This document shows positions 34,127 through 40,657 of a DNA stretch of 64,000 nucleotides, piece after piece (position 1 is the stretch's first letter; each line of letters opens with the position of its first letter). Under the pieces are notes generated by a model, which was not told the origin of the DNA, did no database searches, and saw only the letters and a program-made list of their open reading frames with translations. The stretch is from VXRN01 sp963664365 (GTDB taxonomy: Bacteria > Chloroflexota > Dehalococcoidia > Lucifugimonadales > UBA1123). Where the stretch lies: NCBI GenBank assembly GCA_963664365.1, contig OY761144.1, positions 1,488,001-1,552,000 of the forward strand, in the 5' to 3' direction. A program made the translations under genes and the position numbers.

Positions 34127-34708
34127 TCACTCCCCCGACAGGCGTTCGAGGGCGGCGCGGATTCGGTCTTCTTCGGACGCATCGGCGGCGGTTCGGGCGA
34201 GCGCCTCGCGGGCTTCGTTGTCGCCGTATCCGAGCGCGGTTAGCGCGTCCACGAGGTCGGAGTCCGGGCCGGCGACGCCTGCGTCGGCGAAATCGAGGTC
34301 GAGCTTGCCCTTCAACTCCAGTACGATGCGGCTGGCGGTGCGGCGTCCGATGCCGGGCACGGAGGACAGCGCCTTGGTGTCGCCGGACTCGACGGTTTGA
34401 GCCAGGGACTGCGGACTGAACCGGCCCAGCATGGCGAGGGCGAGGCGCGGGCCTATCCCGCTGACGTTGAGCAGGGTCTCGAAGGTCTGGCGTTCGTCGT
34501 CGGTCGGGAATCCGAACAGGGTCAGGCTGTCCTCCCGCACTTGGAGGGAGGTAAACAGGCGCACGGGCTCGCCGACGCGACCGACGCTGCCGACGGCGGT
34601 ATCGGGCACGTGTACGCGCAGAGTGACGCCGCCCACGCCAACCTCAACCCAGTCGGCGCCCGTGCCTTCTAGGGTTCCGGCTACTGATGAGATCAACGAG
34701 GAAACCAC
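34127..34708 (-). CDS. ruvA: Holliday junction branch-migration protein RuvA
   Basis: 193 aa. The N-terminal OB fold (GTLEGTGADWVEVGVGGVTLRVHVP) is followed by LFTSLQVREDSLTLFGFPTDDERQTFETLL and two helix-hairpin-helix motifs (VSGIGPRLALAML, VPGIGRRTASRIVLELKGKL). A C-terminal RuvB-interaction domain follows. It tetramerises on Holliday junctions and loads RuvB. It lies 3 nt after ruvC; ruvB is not adjacent. Confidence 0.95.
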   Translation of the reverse strand: MVSSLISSVAGTLEGTGADWVEVGVGGVTLRVHVPDTAVGSVGRVGEPVRLFTSLQVREDSLTLFGFPTDDERQTFETLLNVSGIGPRLALAMLGRFSPQSLAQTVESGDTKALSSVPGIGRRTASRIVLELKGKLDLDFADAGVAGPDSDLVDALTALGYGDNEAREALARTAADASEEDRIRAALERLSGE

Positions 34709-34711
34709 TGG

Positions 34712-35236
34712 CTACTCCCACATCTCGATTTCGGCGCCGCGTGTGGACTGGATATGACATATCGCTACGGCCAGAGCGTCGGCCCTGTCGGGAGGGTCGA
34801 GTCGTTCGGACAGCCCGAGCATGGCTTGAACCATGTCCTGCACCTGCTCCTTGGAACTGCCTCCGTGATCGGTGACCGCCTTCTTGACCTCGCGGGGGGC
34901 GTAGGTGGCGACTGGCACTCCGTGAGAGGCGGCGGCGATCATGGCCACGGCCTGGGCCTGGCCGACGGCGACGGCGGCCTTGACGTTCCTGGCGACGAAC
35001 GGCGACTCGATGGCTACGACGTCGGGGCTGAGTTCGCCGACGATTGCGTTCAGACGGGCGTGAAGCCATGTCAGCCGCTCGGCGAGGTCGGCCTTGCGAG
35101 GCGCGGTGAGGGCGTCTGAGAGGGCGAGGGCGTATTCGTCGCCGTCAGTATCGACGGCGCCAATGCCCATGCGATAGGTTCCGGGGTCTATGCCGAGTAT
35201 GAGCAGTTGAGGATGCTCCACGATGGTTTTGTCCAC
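34712..35236 (-). CDS. ruvC: Crossover junction endodeoxyribonuclease RuvC
   Basis: 174 aa. LILGIDPGTYRMG contains the first catalytic Asp (D17), VVAIESPFVARNVKAAVAVGQAQAVAMIAAA the conserved Glu region, and DHGGSSKEQVQDMVQAMLGL plus DPPDRADALAVAICH the C-terminal acidic cluster with the metal-binding Asp and His. It cleaves Holliday junctions during recombination repair. It heads the ruvC-ruvA run. Confidence 0.95.
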   Translation of the reverse strand: MDKTIVEHPQLLILGIDPGTYRMGIGAVDTDGDEYALALSDALTAPRKADLAERLTWLHARLNAIVGELSPDVVAIESPFVARNVKAAVAVGQAQAVAMIAAASHGVPVATYAPREVKKAVTDHGGSSKEQVQDMVQAMLGLSERLDPPDRADALAVAICHIQSTRGAEIEMWE

Positions 35237-35294
35237 GAAGGACGCGAAGGTCTCTAAGGGTATCGGGGAGATGGTAGCAGATAGGGGAGGTGTC

Positions 35295-35322
35295 TTGCCC
35301 TATTCGGCGTATTCCGTATAAT
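35295..35322 (+). promoter_or_regulatory. Promoter for the 35.4-36.3 kb gene pair
   Basis: TTGCCC, a 16-nt spacer and a perfect TATAAT (35317-35322), 54 nt before the GTG start at 35376. Confidence 0.55.
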
Positions 35323-35375
35323 GGGTGGTACCCAACCCGTGGGAAGGCGGTGCGTTTCATAGTGGTGAGAATTAA

Positions 35376-35894
35376 GTGCTTGACTTGAACCAGCTAGGAG
35401 ATGGTCTCCCGGCCATAACGCCTAGCTTTGGTAAGGCGCTGGCGGAGGCAGCGGGAGTCTGCTTGGAGTCGCAAGGCCAAGCGCAGATGACTAGGCTCAC
35501 CATCAGAGGTCACGTAAGCGTCGAGCGCCCTTTGGTGTGGCCGCAAGTCACTGAGCAAACCCGCAGGACTTGGAACGATACGGAAGAGGCCACCGAGTAC
35601 GGCGCCACGGGTATCGCGGTCTTGATCGCTCGTCAAGAACTAGGATACTTCGCGGTAGAGCGTTCACCCAAGGGGACTGGCATTGACTACTGGTTGGGCG
35701 AAGAGTCCGATTCGATATCCTTGGAGCGCAAGGCAAGACTGGAGATTTCTGGCATTCGCAATGGCTCCAGCAACATGGTCAGGAACCGTGTGCGAGAGAA
35801 GCTTCGGCAAGCTACTCCGTCAGACGGCCCCCTACCGGCGTTTGTAATCGTAGTTGAATTCGGTACTCCACTCGCTGAGGTTCAGATGAAATGA
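35376..35894 (+). CDS. Conserved hypothetical protein, first gene of an uncharacterised pair
   Basis: 172 aa from GTG. The block YGATGIAVLIARQELGYFAVERSPKGTGIDYWLGEE, followed by LERKARLEISGIRNG and NRVREKLRQA, looks conserved. A GIDYWLG Asp strand followed by an ARLEISG Glu strand is reminiscent of nuclease-like cores, but no confident fold is assigned. Its ATGA overlap with the next gene shows tight coupling. It lies in the defence-rich island between ruvC and hsdR. Confidence 0.6.
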   Translation: MLDLNQLGDGLPAITPSFGKALAEAAGVCLESQGQAQMTRLTIRGHVSVERPLVWPQVTEQTRRTWNDTEEATEYGATGIAVLIARQELGYFAVERSPKGTGIDYWLGEESDSISLERKARLEISGIRNGSSNMVRNRVREKLRQATPSDGPLPAFVIVVEFGTPLAEVQMK

Positions 35895-36262
35895 GTACAG
35901 CCAAGGAACTGCACGATCAGGCCATGGATCTCGTGGAGACGGCGATCCTCGAACGGGTCAGAGGTAATACGAATCTAACTGTCAAACTCTATGCGGAAGC
36001 GCTGGAGCTAGAGCTTGCCGCTATCGCAGTACTGGACGAGTCTGGTCAGACAGCAGAGCCCACATGGTCAGTCCTCCACCGGGGCGCAGGTTGGATGGCG
36101 TTCAATAGCAACCAATTTCGTCGGGCTGAAAAGCTCGCTTGCAAAGCTTTGGCTGCGGACCCTCACCCCGAAATCGCCAAAGAACTCCGCGACTTGCTCA
36201 GACAGGCCTACACTCGGTTGCGTCCACAAGTGGCGGAATCGACTCCGGCGGCGGATGACTAG
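35891..36262 (+). CDS. Small helical (TPR-like) protein, second gene of the pair
   Basis: 123 aa, all helix. Two TPR-like helical hairpins are suggested by GNTNLTVKLYAEALELELAAIAVL and GAGWMAFNSNQFRRAEKLACKALAADP. It overlaps the upstream gene by 4 nt and converges with a 4-nt overlap on the antitoxin-like gene. Probably a binding partner of the first protein; function unknown. Confidence 0.6.
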   Translation: MSTAKELHDQAMDLVETAILERVRGNTNLTVKLYAEALELELAAIAVLDESGQTAEPTWSVLHRGAGWMAFNSNQFRRAEKLACKALAADPHPEIAKELRDLLRQAYTRLRPQVAESTPAADD

Positions 36263-36483
36263 CTCGCGGTTGGCGTTGGCTGTGGACTGTCGTGCTTCGC
36301 GAGGAGTTCACTGACGGCGGGAACCAGATCCTTGGGAATCGCCATCATCGTGTACTCCGAACTCTCATAGGCTGCCTCGTCTTCTGCCACGGCTTCTTCT
36401 TCTGTCTGAGACTCGTAGTATTCGAGTACGCCGCGGACGCGCTCCGCGTCCCATCCGGGCGGGAAATGCGGCTCTCTCTTCAT
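36259..36483 (-). CDS. Antitoxin-like small acidic protein
   Basis: 74 aa, very acidic: FPPGWDAERVRGVLEYYESQTEEEAVAEDEAAYES then MMAIPKDLVPAVSELLAKHDS. The pattern of a W(D/N)xERV helix and an acidic central helix is frequent in small genes paired with toxins, but no toxin gene is directly adjacent. Function is inferred only from shape. Confidence 0.5.
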   Translation of the reverse strand: MKREPHFPPGWDAERVRGVLEYYESQTEEEAVAEDEAAYESSEYTMMAIPKDLVPAVSELLAKHDSPQPTPTAS

Positions 36484-36602
36484 CTTCGCCTCTTTCTCAT
36501 AGATTTGTCCACGAAGGACACGAAGGTCTCTATGGGGCTGTAGCTTCTTGGTGAGATAGTGCCAGATAAGAGGAGCAAAGACTAACTCACCGAGAGGAGC
36601 TA

Positions 36603-37613
36603 TTATCGACCCTGCCTGCTCTCTTTTTCCTTAGCCCTAGTCAATTGGAAGAAATTATTGTCTTGGCGGTATCGATTGATGACCCAATCGATGAAGGCTT
36701 GGCTATACTGAACTGGTGAGCCTTGGATCTTGCCCTGGAAGAAGTACTCCCGGTTAGCCTTTACCTTGTAAACCCTATTGAGGCAGGTGACGTCATATGC
36801 GTTTATTGCCTTATATCCTAACTCCCGGTTTACCTCCTCAATCAACTCTTTCTGCCTATACGGATGTGTTGTGGCGGGGTCCTTGGCAACCTCAATAACT
36901 TGGGTCGGTTCACCATCTCCGGTTCCTGCTGAGAGTATGATGTCCCCATCATCGCGTCGTTTCGTAAGTACAAGTCGATACTCGATTCCGATTGCGAATT
37001 CCGTAGAGCGCTCAAGCTCGATGGACTCCCTCCTAAGGTCTGCACAGTATCGGCTGAGATACTCCGTAGTATCTCTTCCGAGTTGCATCCTCAACTGAGC
37101 ATCAGCCATATCAGACTGTTCTGGACTCAGATCATAGACTATGGTCATCATGCCGAGAGGATATTGGTCGGCAAGTGATTTACCAAACCAATTGTTCAAT
37201 CGGTTGTGGTAGTTGATTGCTCCGGCTTGAAACAAGCCAATGACATCGCGGGGGATTCTGCTGATGACAAGGTGGACCGACTCATCTCTTAGGTCTTCAA
37301 TGCGCTCTATGTTTCGCCGCATTGGGTCTCTCTTATTTGGCATGGCCTTCTTCAGACAGTCTCGCAAAGAGAGCGATCTAGCCTTATCTCCCGCCTTCCG
37401 CTTCTTGTAATATATTGATGCCTCTCGACCACTGTCATGGACAATTTTTGCTTTAAGCAGTAGTTCCCAAGCATTGCAGAACAAGTAACAAAATGATTCC
37501 AAGCGATATTCAATAGTAAGTCGGTTAATAGTCTCCAATGAAAGTACATATGCTTCAATGCTCTTGTCTAGCAAGCGTTCTTTGAGATTGAAGTTATTGA
37601 AGTCGTTCGCCAC
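36603..37613 (-). CDS. DUF3644 family HEPN-like protein of the type I restriction locus
   Basis: 336 aa. KSIEAYVLSLETINRLTIEYRLESFCYLFCNAWELLLKAKIVHDSG and DCLKKAMPNKRDPMRRNIERIEDLRDESVH match the DUF3644 pattern; R109-D-E-S-V-H114 fits the HEPN RX4-6H RNase motif. The stop-start distance from the hsdMS gene is 9 nt, so it is part of the restriction operon. It may act as a back-up RNase when restriction fails. The AT-rich composition suggests separate acquisition. Confidence 0.75.
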   Translation of the reverse strand: MANDFNNFNLKERLLDKSIEAYVLSLETINRLTIEYRLESFCYLFCNAWELLLKAKIVHDSGREASIYYKKRKAGDKARSLSLRDCLKKAMPNKRDPMRRNIERIEDLRDESVHLVISRIPRDVIGLFQAGAINYHNRLNNWFGKSLADQYPLGMMTIVYDLSPEQSDMADAQLRMQLGRDTTEYLSRYCADLRRESIELERSTEFAIGIEYRLVLTKRRDDGDIILSAGTGDGEPTQVIEVAKDPATTHPYRQKELIEEVNRELGYKAINAYDVTCLNRVYKVKANREYFFQGKIQGSPVQYSQAFIDWVINRYRQDNNFFQLTRAKEKESRQGR

Positions 37614-37622
37614 AGTTTTTAC

Positions 37623-40070
37623 TTAAGCTTCAGTACCCCACACCCGGTCAATCGCATCCTGAATCTTCTGCTCGAAGCGAGTGATTAGCTCGCGGTTGGC
37701 GTTAATGAGAGCTTGTTCGGCTTCGATCTCGGCGACGATGCCTTGTTGTATTTCAAGAGAAGGCAGAGGTACCTCATGATTCTCAACAACCGTCTTTCGC
37801 ATCGACGGTGGATGTGCGTCACTAGCCCAGGTTGACAGATCAAATCCTGAAAGGTAAGAGTAGAGATATTGAGGCAGAAGTTTGTCTAGATTGGACACTA
37901 TACCCATCACGTTGTTATCGTATGTGGATTCTCGACTTAGAATGCGTTTCTTGTTTGTAGCTATTGCAGCGCCGATTTTCGGAAAAATGACCGTTCCTTT
38001 CGGGAATGACTTCGCTTTGAGTTCAGCAAGCGTATCGTGAGATATAGTATTGTTCCAAGACAGTATCTCTATTTCGTTTCCGTCCAAGTTCATGTCGCTG
38101 ACCTTGAGAAATGGAATTGCTTGGCTGACGTCCCCCTGATACCTAGTTGGAAAGCCGAATCCACTCTGAACTGAAGATATTTGTTTCACAGGGACCATCG
38201 GCCACCCTGGATCAATAGTAATCTGGGGGTGGTAGTTGTCGATCACGGTTCGCGCTCCGTCGATGATCTTCTGGTAGCCCTCAATCTCAGCCACGATCTC
38301 TTTTTGCACTTCCAGCGGCGGCAGGGGAATCTGGATACCCCTGAGATTCCGTTGGTTGAGCTTAGGGACAGTGACACCGGTAACGTACGAAGCAAGGTCC
38401 ATTTGATTCAGGACTTCAATCAGATATCGGTCAATCAGCCTGTCACGCATAGGACGGATAACGTGCGCGTGGTTGTTGACCCAAACTTTGCCGTCAACAG
38501 GGAATGAACTTCTCTCTCTTGGTCCCCACTTTGCTCCATCTTCCCCCACCAGCACCAACGGCTCATCGAAAATGTAGTCATCAACATAATCGAGAACCCC
38601 CGTCGCGCCGTAGTAGGGAAATGGCCCTGACTTCCTGTCGCTCTTGGTTATGGGCCTTCGTTGTTTATCCAAAATCTCCACAAGAGTATCCAGTGACTCA
38701 GAAGGAAACTGTGCCGTGCGAGCGCTAATTTCCCGATACCGCTCTCCACTCAGATTATACTCACCATCCTCAGCGATCTTCGCCTTCGTCACAACAACCG
38801 TCACATCTTCGTGAACCTTCGTGTCCTTCGTGGATGAAACAGACCTCAGATACTCCCGCACCGCTAGCGCTGTCCGCGGCAGGTCGTTCTCTGAGATGGG
38901 GCGGCGCTGGTCGCCGAGGTCGAATCCGTCGTTTTCGACCTTGAAGAAGGCGATGCTATCGGTCTTCCTGGCGAGCGCTCTGTCCAGTATGAGGATCGAG
39001 GTCTTGACGCCGGAGTAAGGCTTGAACACTCCGGCGGGCAGCGAGACGATGGCGACGAGATAGTTCTCGACCAGCATCTTGCGTAGATGCCTGTGGGCGT
39101 TCTGGCTCTGGAAGATGATTCCCTCGGGCACGATGATTCCGGCGCGGCCCGCCGGGTTCAAATGCTCGGCCATGTAGTCCACGAACAGCGCCTCGCTGCG
39201 CCGGGACTGAACGGAGAAGCGGTTGTGCGGACGGATGCCGCCCTTCGGAGACATGAACGGCGGGTTGGCGAGTATCACGTCGGCGAAGTCGTTCCAGCGG
39301 TCTTCGCTGGTGAGGGTGTCGTACTCGAATATGTGCGGATCGACGAAACCGTGCAGGTACATGTTCACGAGGGAGAGCCGCACCATGTCGGGCGAAATGT
39401 CGTAGCCCTGGAAGTTGTCGGCCAGCCGAGTCATGTCGTCGGGAGTCAGGACGCTGTTTCCCTCCCCGTCCCTGTTGGCGGCGAGGATGTGCTTGTATGA
39501 GGAGATGAGGAACCCGGCGGTGCCGCAGGCTGGGTCGAGTATCACCTCGTCCTTCTTCGGGTCGATAATCGAGACGATGAAGTCGATGATGTGGCGCGGG
39601 GTGCGGAATTGCCCGGCGTCTCCCTGCGAGCCGAGTACCGAGAGCAGGTACTCGAAGGCGTCGCCCAGCCGCTCGGAGTGGTCGTAGGTGAACTCGTCGA
39701 TTACCTTGAGGAACGCTCGCAGGGTCTCAGGGTCGCGGTACGGCAGGAAGGCGTTGTTGAAGATGTCTCGGAAGAGAGGAGGAATGCCGGGGTTCTCGGG
39801 CATCCGAGTGATGGCCTCGGCGTAGAGGTTCAGCATCTCGTGTCCGCCGATTCCAGGGCGCATCAGCCTGGCCCATCCGTAGCGGGCGAACTCGCCGGCG
39901 AAGAAGGTGCGCTCCCCGCCAAGCTCTTCGGCCTGCGCGTCGATGTCGTCCATGAACTTGTAGATCAGGGCGATGGTGATCTGCTCGACCTGTGACTTTG
40001 GGTCGGGCACCTTGCCGACGAGGATGTCGCGGGCGGTGTCTATGCGGCGTTTCGTTTCGGTGTCGAGCAT
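37623..40070 (-). CDS. Fused type I modification-specificity protein (HsdM-HsdS)
   Basis: 815 aa, longer than a usual HsdM (about 500). The N-terminal helical domain is followed by D179-PACGTAGFL (SAM motif I) and N269-PPF (catalytic motif IV) of N6-adenine methyltransferases. From about residue 430 come two target-recognition domains, each ending in a conserved IPLPPLEVQKEIVAEIEGYQ or VPLPSLEIQQGIVAEIEAEQ helix, which is HsdS architecture. The linker contains SSTKDTKVHED, which is encoded by a copy of a dispersed intergenic repeat (38812-38832). It methylates and recognises the bipartite target together with HsdR. Confidence 0.92.
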   Translation of the reverse strand: MLDTETKRRIDTARDILVGKVPDPKSQVEQITIALIYKFMDDIDAQAEELGGERTFFAGEFARYGWARLMRPGIGGHEMLNLYAEAITRMPENPGIPPLFRDIFNNAFLPYRDPETLRAFLKVIDEFTYDHSERLGDAFEYLLSVLGSQGDAGQFRTPRHIIDFIVSIIDPKKDEVILDPACGTAGFLISSYKHILAANRDGEGNSVLTPDDMTRLADNFQGYDISPDMVRLSLVNMYLHGFVDPHIFEYDTLTSEDRWNDFADVILANPPFMSPKGGIRPHNRFSVQSRRSEALFVDYMAEHLNPAGRAGIIVPEGIIFQSQNAHRHLRKMLVENYLVAIVSLPAGVFKPYSGVKTSILILDRALARKTDSIAFFKVENDGFDLGDQRRPISENDLPRTALAVREYLRSVSSTKDTKVHEDVTVVVTKAKIAEDGEYNLSGERYREISARTAQFPSESLDTLVEILDKQRRPITKSDRKSGPFPYYGATGVLDYVDDYIFDEPLVLVGEDGAKWGPRERSSFPVDGKVWVNNHAHVIRPMRDRLIDRYLIEVLNQMDLASYVTGVTVPKLNQRNLRGIQIPLPPLEVQKEIVAEIEGYQKIIDGARTVIDNYHPQITIDPGWPMVPVKQISSVQSGFGFPTRYQGDVSQAIPFLKVSDMNLDGNEIEILSWNNTISHDTLAELKAKSFPKGTVIFPKIGAAIATNKKRILSRESTYDNNVMGIVSNLDKLLPQYLYSYLSGFDLSTWASDAHPPSMRKTVVENHEVPLPSLEIQQGIVAEIEAEQALINANRELITRFEQKIQDAIDRVWGTEA
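38812..38832. repeat. TTCGTGTCCTTCGTGGA repeat captured inside hsdMS
   Basis: The same word occurs, in either orientation and with small changes, at about 35233-35255, 36506-36530, 60205-60222 and 62062-62078, always intergenic there. Here it is in frame between the methyltransferase and specificity parts. Confidence 0.6.
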
Positions 40071-40209
40071 GTCTGAACTGTGATTCCTCTGATTTTGGGA
40101 TTTTCATGATTACTTGGCTGAATTCAGGTAGTCTTCTAAAGCAGTCTCTGGCATGGAGTCTAGCACATAATCACCTCAATCATTGAGTCACACGAATCAC
40201 AGTTCAGAC
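40071..40209. repeat. Inverted copies of GTCTGAACTGTGATT
   Basis: GTCTGAACTGTGATT at 40071-40085 and its complement at 40195-40209 bracket the spacer between hsdMS and the GxxExxY gene; a further copy (complement orientation) is at 40641-40655, just after the hsdR stop. Each copy abuts a gene end or start. A related copy lies near 60.18 kb. They belong to the GATTTTGGGATT-type dispersed repeats. Confidence 0.7.
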
Positions 40210-40619
40210 AGAGGGTCGAGTCGACTTCTCTGTCTGAACTTGTTGTTGGCCACTCTATTGAATTCGAGGCTCTTTGCGCCGAAGTTGATGAGCAAGCCGA
40301 CTTCGAGGTCGAACGCCTCCAGGTAGTTGATAGCCTGCGCCAAGTGAAGGGCTTCAAGCTTGCTGATTGCCTTCAGTTCGACAGAAACGACTCCCTCAAC
40401 CAGAAAGTCAACTCTGCGAGTACCGATTTGCTGTTCCTTGTAAAAGATGGGCATCTCATGTTCACGGCCGAAAGATATTCCTTGGTCTGCCAATTCAATT
40501 GCTAATGCGCGCTGATAGATTACTTCCTGAAAGCCGCTGCCCAAAGTGGAATGCACCGTCATGGCGCATCCGATAATCCTTCCCGTCAACTGGGAGTGCT
40601 TGTACTCTCTCCTAATCAC
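40197..40619 (-). CDS. GxxExxY family protein
   Basis: 140 aa from GTG. GSGFQEVIYQRAL is the GxxExxY signature; FGREHEMPIFYKEQQIGTRRVDFLVEGVVSVELKAISKL gives a PD-(D/E)xK-like pattern (Asp in RVDFLV, Glu and Lys in VELKA), as noted for this family. The C-terminal LLINFGAKSLEFNRV is typical. Function is unknown. It is inserted between hsdR and hsdMS and flanked by repeats that also supply its stop codon. Confidence 0.85.
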   Translation of the reverse strand: MIRREYKHSQLTGRIIGCAMTVHSTLGSGFQEVIYQRALAIELADQGISFGREHEMPIFYKEQQIGTRRVDFLVEGVVSVELKAISKLEALHLAQAINYLEAFDLEVGLLINFGAKSLEFNRVANNKFRQRSRLDPLSEL

Positions 40620-40657
40620 AGTCCATCATTCCATCAGATAAATCACAGTTCAGACTA

